Source of the DNA: an uncultured Oscillospiraceae bacterium
Lineage (GTDB): Bacteria > Bacillota > Clostridia > Oscillospirales > Oscillospiraceae
Length of the DNA stretch: 61,217 nt
Assembly (NCBI GenBank): GCA_900759385.1
Contig: CAAEUZ010000064.1
Span: 1 to 61,217, forward strand
Direction: 5' to 3'
In this document: positions 18,101 through 26,000 of the stretch, one piece after another
Position numbering within the stretch: position 1 is the first letter of the stretch
How the letters are laid out: every line of letters starts with the position of its first letter
Position numbers and translations under genes: made by a program
Notes under the pieces: model-generated
Databases searched by the model: none
What the model saw: the letters and a program-made list of their open reading frames with translations, nothing else
What the model was told of the DNA's origin: nothing

Positions 18101-18177
18101 TGGACCTGGACGAGGCCGCAAAGCAGATAGAGGAGGAAGACAATGGGGTTCTTCGACAAGATAAAGCAGGGGCTTGA
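15121..18177 (+). CDS. smc: Chromosome segregation ATPase SMC (short-armed)
   Basis: 1018 residues from TTG 15121, with GAGGT upstream. The N-terminal head has Walker A GPNGSGKSN (31-39). The hinge begins near residue 408 (YEGFGGAVKAVM) and ends near 570-590 (GGSMTGGSAGKN). The C-terminal head starts near 801 (LGNPNIGAIDEYKRVSERY), with the ABC signature LSGGEMAF (from 907) and Walker B FCVMDEIEAALDEANV. SMC with ScpA/ScpB extrudes loops to separate chromosomes. Bacterial SMCs are usually about 1150-1200 residues. Here each coiled-coil arm is about 90 residues shorter, while heads and hinge appear intact. The stop lies 35 bases inside ftsY. Confidence 0.95.
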   Translation: MYLKALEIQGFKSFPERTRLTFERDITAIVGPNGSGKSNISDAILWVMGEQSSRTLRGGKMQDVIFGGTAKRPSMGVAQVSLILDNSAGLFDIDAEEVAITRKYYRSGESEYYINRRQVRLRDVNELLMDTGMGRDGYSIIGQGRIAEIVSGKSAERREVLEEAAGISRYRYRKEEAERRLARTDENLLRINDKIEELELQVKPLKEQAEVARRYLTLRDELRVAEVSLWMYDLDVIHAQADMVEAEYNETKAALEGAKRELQGLYSRSEVLTERMRAKDVEAEEKRSALTRTQSLIAEQDARAAALKSRIESSAQSAERMKSELTEQSGRAQGVAEQIEEHRRRIGEIDKRRSALNEEAESAKNVAEGRRMRIANRERDLNELTDELTKQIVELNSADSRINMLEEMEREYEGFGGAVKAVMREARRGSLRGVHGTVSELLRTEEQTALAIETALGAAIQNVVVDTQNDGKRAIEFLQRRNAGRATFLPMDAMRGGRLDRIPGEDEGCLGLAVDLIDFDPRYKNVFENLLGRTLIAETLTDAIAISRRNGGRVRIVTLDGQVMNAGGSMTGGSAGKNAGILSRRSELEKLQAGRGRMARRRDELSAKCDELKRTLAAARYELDVAAQELQNINNELASLEAERRATQSAVQQFEVLLTGLTGDRAAREKAIADTLAAVDSYQRELDGVNARTAELNAEAEKIRASISEATATRLEVEGERTRTDKAAQEKNAAILDLERALARAEQKKLSAEMEEKQLTDKLWDGYELSHSAAEALREPVESRAKAARRIADLRKEMGSLGNPNIGAIDEYKRVSERYEFLAGQRDDVEKAKNELLGIISDITGEMRSIFSREFAAINESFKETFTELFGGGSAELTITPADDVLTGDIDIRVQPPGKAVTTLTLLSGGEMAFVAIALYFAIIKIRPTPFCVMDEIEAALDEANVNRFASHMRELSGKTQFIVITHRRGTMEEADRLYGVTMQEKGVSKVIELDLDEAAKQIEEEDNGVLRQDKAGA

Positions 18178-19039
18178 AAAGACCCGCCGCCAGATGGGCA
18201 GCATGTTCGCCGAGTTCACCGGCGAGAATGAGGAATTCTTCGAGGAGCTTGAAGACTCGCTGATCCTGGCCGACGCGGGCGCAGAGACGGCGATGAAGGC
18301 CGTCGAGGAGCTGCGCGAGCGGGTGCGTACCAACGCCCTGCGCGGGCCGGAAGAGGTGAAGGGCGCCCTGGTGGATATACTCGCCGAGCACCTGAGCGTG
18401 GGCAGCTTTGAGCTGAAGCTGGAGACAAAACCGTCCGTCATCCTTATGGTCGGCGTGAACGGTGTGGGCAAGACCACCACCATAGGCAAGCTCGCCGCCC
18501 GGTATACCGCGGAGGGCAAAAAAGTCCTCCTCGCGGCGGCGGACACGTTCCGCGCGGCGGCGGCCGAGCAGCTGACCGTGTGGGCCGACCGCGCGCACTG
18601 CGACATCGTCAGGCACGGCGAGGGCTCTGACCCCGGCGCGGTCGTATTTGACGCCATCACCGCGGCCAAGGCCCGCGGCGCGGACATAATCATTGTGGAC
18701 ACCGCCGGAAGGCTGCACAACAAGGCCAACCTCATGAACGAGCTGTCCAAGATCCGCCGCATAATTCTGCGCGAGCTGCCTGACGCGAGCCTCGAGACCC
18801 TCATGGTGATAGACGCCACCACGGGGCAGAACGGCCTCATCCAGGCCAAGCAGTTCTCCGACACGGCGGCCATCACCGGCATCGTGCTCACCAAGCTGGA
18901 CGGCACGGCCAAGGGCGGCATAGTGTTTGCCATCGCCAACGACATGGGCGTGCCCGTCAAGTACATCGGCGTGGGCGAGGGCGTTGACGATCTCATGCCC
19001 TTTGAGCCGCACGGCTTTGCGGAGGCGCTGCTGTCATGA
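18143..19039 (+). CDS. ftsY: Signal recognition particle receptor FtsY
   Basis: 298 residues, NG domain only, without the long acidic A region of enterobacterial FtsY; this is normal for Firmicutes. The G1 loop is GVNGVGKTT (104-112). DTFRAAAAEQL (134-144), VDTAGRLHNK and TKLDGTAKGG complete the SRP-GTPase set. It docks ribosome-SRP complexes at the membrane. It overlaps the 3' end of smc by 35 bases in another frame and overlaps rdgB by four bases. Confidence 0.97.
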   Translation: MGFFDKIKQGLEKTRRQMGSMFAEFTGENEEFFEELEDSLILADAGAETAMKAVEELRERVRTNALRGPEEVKGALVDILAEHLSVGSFELKLETKPSVILMVGVNGVGKTTTIGKLAARYTAEGKKVLLAAADTFRAAAAEQLTVWADRAHCDIVRHGEGSDPGAVVFDAITAAKARGADIIIVDTAGRLHNKANLMNELSKIRRIILRELPDASLETLMVIDATTGQNGLIQAKQFSDTAAITGIVLTKLDGTAKGGIVFAIANDMGVPVKYIGVGEGVDDLMPFEPHGFAEALLS

Positions 19040-19635
19040 AGCTGATTTTAGCCTCCAACAACGCTCACAAGGCGCGCGAGTTCCGCGAGATACTCGCGCC
19101 GCTGGACATAGAGGTAATGACCCAGAGCGAGGCCGGATGCAATTTCGAGGCCGACGAGACCGGCACCACATTTGAGGAAAACGCCTATATCAAGGCTGAG
19201 GCCGCCATGAAGGCCACCGGCCTGCCCTCCGTGAGCGACGACTCCGGGCTGGAGGTTGACGCGCTGGGCGGTGAGCCTGGGGTGCACTCGGCCAGGTATA
19301 CGGGCCGTCACGAGGACTCGGACGCCGACCGGCGGAAATATCTGATGAAAAAGCTCGAAGGCGTGGAACATCGCGCGGCAAGGTTCGTCTCAGCGATATG
19401 CTGCGTGTTCCCGAACGGAGACGTAATCCGTGCGCGAGGGACCTGCGAGGGCTCCATCGCCACGTGTGAGGCCGGGGAAAACGGCTTCGGTTACGACGCC
19501 ATGTTCATACCTGAGGGCTGTACACTTACGATGGCTGAGCTCAGCCCGGAAGAAAAAAACGCCATATCCCACCGGGGACGCGCGCTGCGCGAGTTTGCCC
19601 GGCTCTTAAAGGAGTACCGCGATGCTGACAAGTAA
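19036..19635 (+). CDS. rdgB: XTP/dITP pyrophosphatase (RdgB/HAM1)
   Basis: 199 residues with the family signatures LASNNAHKAREF at the N-terminus, SVSDDSGLEVDALGGEPG and FGYDAMFIPEG. It removes deaminated purine nucleoside triphosphates before they enter DNA or RNA. The ATG overlaps the ftsY stop and its own 3' end overlaps yhbY by 14 bases. Confidence 0.95.
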   Translation: MKLILASNNAHKAREFREILAPLDIEVMTQSEAGCNFEADETGTTFEENAYIKAEAAMKATGLPSVSDDSGLEVDALGGEPGVHSARYTGRHEDSDADRRKYLMKKLEGVEHRAARFVSAICCVFPNGDVIRARGTCEGSIATCEAGENGFGYDAMFIPEGCTLTMAELSPEEKNAISHRGRALREFARLLKEYRDADK

Positions 19636-19930
19636 ACAGAGGGCCTATCTGCGCGGCCTGGCCGCGAAGGAGGACACCATACTTCAAATAGGCAAGGACG
19701 GAATAACGGAGAACACCACCGCGGCCCTGAGCGACATGCTCCGCGCCCGCGAGCTGGTCAAGGGGCGCGTGCTGGAAAACTCCATGCTCACCGCCCGCGA
19801 GGCCTGCGACACTCTGGCCGCACGCTGCCGTGCCGAGCAGGTGCAGGTGATAGGCAGCAAGTTCGTGCTCTACAAGCGCAACGAGCTCAAGCCCATAATC
19901 GAGCTGCCCAAGGCGGCGAAGAAGAGATGA
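19622..19930 (+). CDS. yhbY: YhbY-type CRM-domain RNA-binding protein
   Basis: 102 residues forming a single CRM domain (SKQRAYLRGLAAKEDTILQIGKDG, with the conserved G-K-x-G-I/V, and VIGSKFVLYKRNE at the end). YhbY proteins bind pre-50S ribosomal particles. Its position between rdgB and nadD is a common Firmicutes arrangement. Confidence 0.93.
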   Translation: MLTSKQRAYLRGLAAKEDTILQIGKDGITENTTAALSDMLRARELVKGRVLENSMLTAREACDTLAARCRAEQVQVIGSKFVLYKRNELKPIIELPKAAKKR

Positions 19931-21093
19931 CCGTCGCCTTCTACGGCGGGAGCTTCAACCCGCCGCATCCGGCCCATGTGCGGGCCTGCCGTCTCGCCTG
20001 CGAGGCGCTCAGGCCGGACAAGCTGCTGGTCATCCCCGCGGCCACACCGCCGCACAAGCCGCTGCCGGAGGCCAGCCCGGACGCCGCCGAGCGCCTGGAG
20101 CTGACACGCATCGCCTTCCGTGATTTCCCGCAGGCCGAGGTCTCGGACCTTGAGCTGCACCGCGAGGGCCGGAGCTACACATCCGATACGGCGGCGGAGC
20201 TCAGGCGCCGGTACCCGGACGCGGAGCTCGTTATGATAATGGGCACGGATATGCTTTTGAGCTTCGAGAGCTGGCACGAGTGGCGCAGTATCATCGCCGA
20301 CGTGAGCCTGGCGGTACTGCCGCGCGAGGAGGGCGATATCGCCGCCATAGAGCGCGAGGCTGAGCGCATGCGCCGCGAATACGGGGCGAAGATCTACGTG
20401 CTTGACGTCTCGCCGCTGCCGATGTCCAGCTCGGATATGCGCGCGCTGCTGACAGGCAGGCGCGGCGCCGGCGAGCTCGACGGCGAGGTGTACGCGCGTA
20501 TAATCAGAACGCGCGATTACGGCGCCAAGCCGCAGCTCGACTGGCTGCGCGAGCGGGCCTATAAGTTCCTCAAGCCCACGCGCGTACCCCATGTCGCCGG
20601 CTGCGAACATGAGGCGGTAAAGCTGGCCGCACGCTGGGGTGCAGACCAGGGCGACGCGGCCGAGGCGGCCATACTGCACGACATCACCAAAAAACTTACT
20701 ATGCCGGAGCAGTTGAAGTTAGCAGAAAAATATGGTATAGTGTTCGACGCGCTCGAGTGTGAGAATATAAAGCTCACGCACGCCATCACGGGCGCGGCAC
20801 TGTCGAAAGACCTCTTCGGCGTGACGGGGGATGTGTACGATGCGATACGCTGGCACACCACCGGAAAGCCGGACATGACTCTGCTGGAAAAAGTGATATA
20901 TCTGGCAGATTACATTGAGCCTACGCGCGATTTTGAGGGCGTCGAGCCGCTGCGCGCGCTGGCTTATGAGGACATAGACGCCGCTATGGCACTCGGGCTT
21001 GAAATGAGCCTTGAGGAGCTGCAGGCGGGCGGGATAGTGCCGCACAGCGCCACGGTTGAGGCGCTTAGGTGGTACGGAAAGGACAAGACTTAA
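19927..21093 (+). CDS. nadD-yqeK: Fused nicotinate-nucleotide adenylyltransferase and YqeK HD hydrolase
   Basis: 388 residues, two enzymes in one chain. Residues 1 to about 195 are NadD: FYGGSFNPPHPAHVRAC with the nucleotidyltransferase (T/H)xGH-like element, MIMGTDMLLSFESWHEW, and PMSSSDMRAL near the end. It adenylates nicotinate mononucleotide for NAD synthesis. Residues about 205-388 are a YqeK-type HD phosphohydrolase (HVAGCEHEAVKLA, AAILHDITKKLT, HTTGKPDMTLLEKVIYLADY), which cleaves diadenosine tetraphosphate in characterised relatives. The two are usually separate adjacent genes; there is no stop or frameshift between them here. The gene overlaps yhbY by four bases. Confidence 0.93.
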   Translation: MTVAFYGGSFNPPHPAHVRACRLACEALRPDKLLVIPAATPPHKPLPEASPDAAERLELTRIAFRDFPQAEVSDLELHREGRSYTSDTAAELRRRYPDAELVMIMGTDMLLSFESWHEWRSIIADVSLAVLPREEGDIAAIEREAERMRREYGAKIYVLDVSPLPMSSSDMRALLTGRRGAGELDGEVYARIIRTRDYGAKPQLDWLRERAYKFLKPTRVPHVAGCEHEAVKLAARWGADQGDAAEAAILHDITKKLTMPEQLKLAEKYGIVFDALECENIKLTHAITGAALSKDLFGVTGDVYDAIRWHTTGKPDMTLLEKVIYLADYIEPTRDFEGVEPLRALAYEDIDAAMALGLEMSLEELQAGGIVPHSATVEALRWYGKDKT

Positions 21094-22469
21094 TGCACCT
21101 CTTTGGCGGAAACGGAAAGAACGGCAGGCACAGCGCCTCCGGCCGGGGCTCGAATGATGAGCGCAATTACGACAGATACGAAGAGTATGAGGACAATTAC
21201 GGCGGATATGATGAGCCGGAGTATGAAAGCCGCGGATACGACAGTTTTGACGACGGGGAGTACGACTTCGACTATGACCGCCGCTACAGGGCCAGGCAGC
21301 AGCGGTATGCGTCGCGTTCTGCAGCCCGGGACGGGCGCGAGCAGCGCTTTGCCAGCGACGACATAATCTCCAGGGAGGAGAGGGAGCGCGGGCGCAGGCG
21401 CTGGCCCAGGCGCCTGGCTGTGACCTTCGGCATCCTTGCTGTGGTGATAATAGGCGCTTTCGCCTGGTACCGCAACTGGGCCAGGGCCCCTGAGACGGGG
21501 CAGGGGGGCCTCAACGATTACGGAACACCGGTCCCGGAGGAAACAGGTGTGGCCGCAGTGGCTCCCGAAAACGCGGCCAACCACCGCGACGGCGTCTACA
21601 CCTTCCTTATTTCGGGCATAGACGTTGTGGGATACCATAATGACACCAACCTCGTCGGCATGTTTGACACTGTGGCCGGCAAGCTGAACATAGTCAGCCT
21701 TCCGCGAGACATGCTGGTGAATGTGAACCTCAATATAAAGAAGATCAACCAGCCCTATGCCGCGGCCAAGAACAACAGCCAGGACGCCACCCAGGCCCTT
21801 CTGGACACGGTGGCGGATGTCCTGGGCTATCAGGTGGATATGTACGCCTTTGTCAACATCGAAGCGGCGGCCGACATAGTTGATGCCATCGGCGGCGTCA
21901 ACTTCAACATCCCCTTTGACATGGACTGGGACGCGCCCGACCAGGACCTGTATATCCACATCAAGGCCGGGCCGCAGACCCTCAACGGCGAGAACTTTGT
22001 CAACGCCATGCGCTTCCGCATGTCCAATGACGGCTCCCACTCCTATGCCGGCGGCGACATCGAGCGCATAGAGTTCCAGCAGCAGCTTTTGATGGCACTG
22101 GCACAGCAGCTGCTGCAAATCGGCAATGTGCTGAATATCGGTGAGATATACAGCGCCGTCATGGACAACACCGAGACCAACGTCTCACTGGGCAACATCG
22201 CATACCTGCTCGAGCAGTTCATGAAGCTCAGCAGCGACGATATCACGTTCCAGACAATTCCCAACCGCATGGACGGCATGATCAACGGCCTTAACTACGT
22301 CATGCCCATCATAGACGAGTGGCTGGTGATGCTCAACGATTATCTCAACCCGTTTGACCAGGAGATAACCGAGAGCAACATCAATATGATCTCCTATATA
22401 GACGGAGTTTGGACCATGACTCAGGGGTATATAGAGGGCGGAGAGGAATCGTTTGCGTATTTTGGATAG
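21093..22469 (+). CDS. LytR-CpsA-Psr (LCP) family protein
   Basis: 458 residues from ATG 21093, which overlaps the preceding TAA; AAAGGA lies nine bases upstream. A long hydrophilic cytoplasmic region of about 105 residues, rich in Tyr, Asp, Arg and Glu, precedes one transmembrane helix (LAVTFGILAVVIIGAFAWY) and an extracellular LCP domain (FLISGIDVVGYHNDTNLVGM, IVSLPRDMLV, ADIVDAIGGVNF). LCP enzymes transfer teichoic acid or capsule chains from lipid carriers to peptidoglycan. The unusually long charged N-terminal tail could be a regulatory site. Confidence 0.9.
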   Translation: MHLFGGNGKNGRHSASGRGSNDERNYDRYEEYEDNYGGYDEPEYESRGYDSFDDGEYDFDYDRRYRARQQRYASRSAARDGREQRFASDDIISREERERGRRRWPRRLAVTFGILAVVIIGAFAWYRNWARAPETGQGGLNDYGTPVPEETGVAAVAPENAANHRDGVYTFLISGIDVVGYHNDTNLVGMFDTVAGKLNIVSLPRDMLVNVNLNIKKINQPYAAAKNNSQDATQALLDTVADVLGYQVDMYAFVNIEAAADIVDAIGGVNFNIPFDMDWDAPDQDLYIHIKAGPQTLNGENFVNAMRFRMSNDGSHSYAGGDIERIEFQQQLLMALAQQLLQIGNVLNIGEIYSAVMDNTETNVSLGNIAYLLEQFMKLSSDDITFQTIPNRMDGMINGLNYVMPIIDEWLVMLNDYLNPFDQEITESNINMISYIDGVWTMTQGYIEGGEESFAYFG

Positions 22470-22488
22470 AGAAAAGGAGTTTTGCTGA

Positions 22489-22836
22489 ATGCTGACACCG
22501 AAGGAAGTAGCCGCGGCGGCTGTCAAGACCCTTGACGCCAAGCAGGCGAAGGATATCACACTGCTGCGCACGGCGGACGTAACCGTGCTGGCTGACTATT
22601 TCGTCATCTGCACCGCCACCAGCTCGACGCATGTCAAGACCCTCACCGATGAGGTTGACCGCGTCCTGAGCGATATGGGCGAACCGCCGATGCGCCGTGA
22701 GGGTTATCGCGGCGGCTGGATACTTCTGGACTTTGGCTGTGTCATCGTCCATATCTTCCAGCAGGATATGCGCGAGTTCTATAACCTCGAGCACCTGTGG
22801 AACGACGCGGAAGAGGTGCCCCTCTCATCCCTTTGA
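22489..22836 (+). CDS. rsfS: Ribosome silencing factor RsfS
   Basis: 115 residues with the RsfS (DUF143) pattern: DITLLRTADVTVLADYFVIC, STHVKTLTDEVD, GYRGGWILLDFGCVIVHIFQ and REFYNLEHLW. It binds ribosomal protein L14 and blocks 30S-50S joining in starvation. The nadD-yqeK-(LCP)-rsfS-leuS order is classical for Clostridia. Confidence 0.95.
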   Translation: MLTPKEVAAAAVKTLDAKQAKDITLLRTADVTVLADYFVICTATSSTHVKTLTDEVDRVLSDMGEPPMRREGYRGGWILLDFGCVIVHIFQQDMREFYNLEHLWNDAEEVPLSSL

Positions 22837-22918
22837 GGCCCTACGGTCCGGGGAGGGAATACCCGGGTCAAAGGGGCCATCTGGACAAAAAATTCATTTA
22901 AGGGAGAAATGAAGCAAC
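22837..22918 (+). other. Short structured spacer before leuS, no T-box
   Basis: GGCCC (22837-22841) can pair with GGGCC (22874-22878) around an inner CCGGG/CCCGG pair. It is far too short for a T-box and lacks the T-box specifier and GGTGG-type antiterminator. Probably just a leader carrying AAGGGAG. Confidence 0.3.
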
Positions 22919-25465
22919 ATGGGCTACGATTTTCCGCGCATAGAGAAGAAATGGCAGAACTACTGGCTTGAGAACAAGACATACAGGGCCGTGACCGGCG
23001 ACAAGACGAGGAAGAAGTTCTATCCCCTCATCGAGTTCCCCTATCCCTCCGGAGACGGCCTGCACGTCGGCCACCCGAGGCCGTATACCGCCATGGACAT
23101 CGTGGCGCGCAAGCGCCGCATGGAGGGCGAGAACGTCCTCTTCCCGATAGGCTTCGACGCCTTCGGTCTGCCCACCGAGAACTACGCCATCGCCAACCAC
23201 ATGCATCCGCGCGACGTGACCAGGCGCAACATAGAGCGCTTCTCCAAGCAGCTGCAGATGCTCGGCTACAGCTTCGACTGGGACCGCATGGTCGATACCA
23301 CCGACCCGAAGTACTACAAGTGGACCCAGTGGATATTCCTGCAGATGTACAAGCACGGCCTTGCCTACAAGGCCAGCATGCCAGTCAACTGGTGCACCAG
23401 CTGCAAGTGCGTTCTGGCTAACGAGGAGGTCGTGGAGGGCGTTTGCGAGCGCTGCGGCAGCCCCGTCATCCGCAAGGAGAAGAGCCAGTGGATGCTGCGT
23501 ATCACCGCCTATGCCCAGAGGCTCATAGACGACCTGGACGACGTGGACTACATCGAGCGCGTCAAGATCCAGCAGCGCAACTGGATAGGCCGCTCCACCG
23601 GCGCCGAGGTCGATTTCAATGCCACCACCGGCGACATCATCAAGGTCTTCACCACCCGCTGCGACACGCTCTTCGGCGCGACCTACATGGTCCTCTCGCC
23701 CGAGCACGAGCTGGTCAGGAACTGGCTCGAGAGCGGCGCCATCACCAATCCTGACGAGGTCAGGGCCTATCAGGCCGCGGCCGCGGCCAAGTCCGACCTC
23801 GAGCGCACCGAGCTCAACAAGGACAAGACCGGCGTGCGCACGATGGGTGTTGACGCCGTCAACCCCGTCAACGGCGAGGTCATCCCCATATTCATCTCCG
23901 ACTACGTCCTGGCCAGCTACGGTACCGGCGCCATCATGGCCGTTCCGGGCCACGACCAGCGCGACTGGGAGTTCGCCAAGGAGTTCAACCTGCCTATTAT
24001 CGAGGTCGTCAAGGGCGGCGACATCACCAAGGAGGCCTGGATAAGCAAGGACGAGAACGCCATCATGGTCAACTCCGGCTTCCTGAACGGCATGAGCGTC
24101 AAGGCCGCTATCCCCACCATGACCAAGTGGCTGGAGGAGAAGGGCATAGGCCGCAGCAAGGTCAATTACAAGCTGCGCGACTGGGTGTTCTCCCGCCAGC
24201 GCTACTGGGGCGAGCCCATCCCCCTGGTGCACTGCGAGAAGTGCGGCTGGCAGCCCATTGACGAGAGCGAGCTGCCCCTGCTGCTGCCCGACGTGGACAG
24301 CTATGAGCCCACCGACAACGGCGAGAGCCCGCTGAGCAAGATGACCGACTGGGTCAACACCACCTGCCCGAAGTGCGGCGGCCCCGCCCAGCGCGAGACC
24401 GATACCATGCCGCAGTGGGCCGGCTCCTGCTGGTACTTCCTGCGCTATATCGACCCCGACAACGACGACGCGCTGGCCAGCAAGGAGGCGCTCGACTACT
24501 GGTCTCCCGTTGACTGGTACAACGGCGGCATGGAGCACACCACGCTCCACCTGCTGTACAGCCGCTTCTGGCACAAGTTCCTCTATGACATCGGCGTGGT
24601 GCCGACCAAGGAGCCCTATGCCAAGCGCACCAGCCACGGCATGATCCTGGGCCTCAACCCGCACAACTATGCAAACCTCCCCGATGAGGAGCGCAATAAG
24701 CTGCTCGAGGAGCACGGCAGCGAGGAGGCCGTGCGCAAGTATCTGCGCCACAAGTACGGCGAGATGGCCGACCACCCCATTGTCAAGATGAGCAAGAGCC
24801 TGGGCAACGTCGTCAACCCCGACAACGTGGTCAAGGAGTTCGGCGCCGACACGCTCCGCCTCTACATCATGTTCATCGGCGACTTTGAGAAGGCCGCCCC
24901 CTGGAACCCAAGCGCCGTCAAGGGCTGCAAGCGCTTCCTGGACCGCATCTGGGCCCTGGCCGAGAACCGCATTGACGGCGACGAGGCCTACTCCGCCGCC
25001 AACGAGAAGGAGGTCCACCGCTGCATCAAGAAGGTCAGCGAGGACATTGAGAACATGAAGTTCAACACCGCCATCGCCGCCATGATGGTGCTGGTGAACA
25101 AGTTCTACGAGAGCGCGCCCTCCCGCGGCGACATAAAGGCGCTGCTGGCGCTGCTGAGCCCCTTCGCCCCGCACATGGCCGAGGAACTCTGGGAGATCCA
25201 GGGCTTCGACGGACTGTGCTCGCTGTCCGCGTGGCCCGAGTATGACCACTCCAAGACCCTGGACGACGAGGTTGAGATAGCGGTGCAGGTCAACGGCAAG
25301 CTCCGCGGCACGGTCGTTATCCCCATGGACAGTGAGAACGAGGCAGCCGTCGAGGCGGCTCTGGCCGAGCCGAAGGTGAAGAAGTTCACCGACGGGGCCG
25401 ATATTGTCAAGACCATCGTGGTCAGGAACAAGCTTGTCAATATCATAGCAAAGCCCCACAAGTGA
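22919..25465 (+). CDS. leuS: Leucyl-tRNA synthetase
   Basis: 848 residues, full length. Class Ia synthetase with HVGH (residues 49-52) as the HIGH motif and KMSKS at 623-627. Two Cys pairs (CTSCKC and CERCGS) and further pairs in CEKCGW and CPKCGG suggest zinc sites. The CP1 editing domain (residues about 220-410) contains the usual TRCDTLFGATYMVL and GTGAIMAVPGHDQRD signatures. The C-terminal anticodon-binding and tRNA-contacting domains are complete. AAGGGAG lies about 12 bases before the ATG. Confidence 0.98.
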   Translation: MGYDFPRIEKKWQNYWLENKTYRAVTGDKTRKKFYPLIEFPYPSGDGLHVGHPRPYTAMDIVARKRRMEGENVLFPIGFDAFGLPTENYAIANHMHPRDVTRRNIERFSKQLQMLGYSFDWDRMVDTTDPKYYKWTQWIFLQMYKHGLAYKASMPVNWCTSCKCVLANEEVVEGVCERCGSPVIRKEKSQWMLRITAYAQRLIDDLDDVDYIERVKIQQRNWIGRSTGAEVDFNATTGDIIKVFTTRCDTLFGATYMVLSPEHELVRNWLESGAITNPDEVRAYQAAAAAKSDLERTELNKDKTGVRTMGVDAVNPVNGEVIPIFISDYVLASYGTGAIMAVPGHDQRDWEFAKEFNLPIIEVVKGGDITKEAWISKDENAIMVNSGFLNGMSVKAAIPTMTKWLEEKGIGRSKVNYKLRDWVFSRQRYWGEPIPLVHCEKCGWQPIDESELPLLLPDVDSYEPTDNGESPLSKMTDWVNTTCPKCGGPAQRETDTMPQWAGSCWYFLRYIDPDNDDALASKEALDYWSPVDWYNGGMEHTTLHLLYSRFWHKFLYDIGVVPTKEPYAKRTSHGMILGLNPHNYANLPDEERNKLLEEHGSEEAVRKYLRHKYGEMADHPIVKMSKSLGNVVNPDNVVKEFGADTLRLYIMFIGDFEKAAPWNPSAVKGCKRFLDRIWALAENRIDGDEAYSAANEKEVHRCIKKVSEDIENMKFNTAIAAMMVLVNKFYESAPSRGDIKALLALLSPFAPHMAEELWEIQGFDGLCSLSAWPEYDHSKTLDDEVEIAVQVNGKLRGTVVIPMDSENEAAVEAALAEPKVKKFTDGADIVKTIVVRNKLVNIIAKPHK

Positions 25466-25472
25466 GTTTTAC

Positions 25473-25501
25473 TTGACAACAGGCTGCTAAACACTTATAA
25501 T
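25473..25501 (+). promoter_or_regulatory. rpsU promoter, perfect consensus
   Basis: TTGACA (25473-25478), exactly 17 bases, TATAAT (25496-25501). The transcript starts near 25508, giving a leader of about 77 bases that contains a CGTC-TCCG-GACG hairpin before the ribosome site. Confidence 0.92.
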
Positions 25502-25584
25502 GCTTATGTTCAAGGGTTAATGCCCCGCAATGGGATAGAAGCCCCTTAAGAGCGTCTCCGGACGTTTTGGAGGGAGGGAATACA

Positions 25585-25767
25585 ATGTCTGAAATCTACG
25601 TCAAGGAAAACGAGTCTCTGGATAACGCGCTCAAGCGCTTCAAGCGTAGCTGTGCCAAGGCCGGCGTGCTGGCCGATCTCCGCAAGAAGGAGTACTACCA
25701 GAGCCCCAGCGTCAAGCGCCGCAAGAAGAGCGAAGCCGCTCGCAAGAACAAAAAGCGCTATTATTAA
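25585..25767 (+). CDS. rpsU: 30S ribosomal protein S21
   Basis: 60 residues from ATG 25585. A longer frame from TTG 25567 is rejected because it would place the ribosome site GGAGGGAGGG (25569-25578) inside the gene. The sequence shows ENESLDNALKRFKRSC and the basic tail of S21. It is expressed from its own consensus promoter and ended by a strong terminator, so it is monocistronic. Confidence 0.97.
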   Translation: MSEIYVKENESLDNALKRFKRSCAKAGVLADLRKKEYYQSPSVKRRKKSEAARKNKKRYY

Positions 25768-25776
25768 CGACGCATA

Positions 25777-25808
25777 AGAGAGCCGGGATTCTTCCCGGCT
25801 CTCTTTTT
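25777..25808 (+). terminator. rpsU terminator
   Basis: AGAGAGCCGGG, loop ATTCTT, CCCGGCTCTCT and a T run. Confidence 0.95.
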
Positions 25809-25823
25809 ATATTTGTTCTGGAC

Positions 25824-25844
25824 TGACCAGAACTGGTTTGGTCA
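25824..25844 (+). repeat. Inverted repeat, possible operator
   Basis: TGACCA and TGGTCA are separated by nine bases, with an inner CCAG-AA-CTGG palindrome. It lies about 95 bases upstream of the -35 of the dehydratase operon. Confidence 0.35.
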
Positions 25845-25937
25845 ACATTTACCACTGCGAAATACTTAAATAGACGCAGTTATCGCTAATGTTGGGGAAA
25901 AAGTAGTACAAATATTGCAAGTTGTTCAATAAATCGT

Positions 25938-25966
25938 TTGACTTTTAACCATGTATTTGGTATTCT
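25938..25966 (+). promoter_or_regulatory. Promoter of the dehydratase-like operon
   Basis: TTGACT (25938-25943), 17-base spacer, TATTCT (25961-25966). Start of transcription near 25973, 28 bases before the TTG start at 26001. Confidence 0.75.
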
Positions 25967-26000
25967 GACTATAGAATACTGAGACAGGGGGGTTAAACAC

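Noticed and set aside
15988..18996. A 1002-codon open frame on the minus strand antisense to smc and ftsY
   Set aside because: Shadow frame caused by GC-rich codon bias; no start signals, no recognisable domain, and the plus-strand genes are certain.
22837..22918. T-box riboswitch upstream of leuS
   Set aside because: Only 82 bases, with no specifier loop or T-box core sequence and no terminator.
22898..25459. An 853-codon minus-strand open frame antisense to leuS
   Set aside because: Antisense shadow of leuS, low-complexity Val/Ala/Leu-rich composition, no ribosome site.
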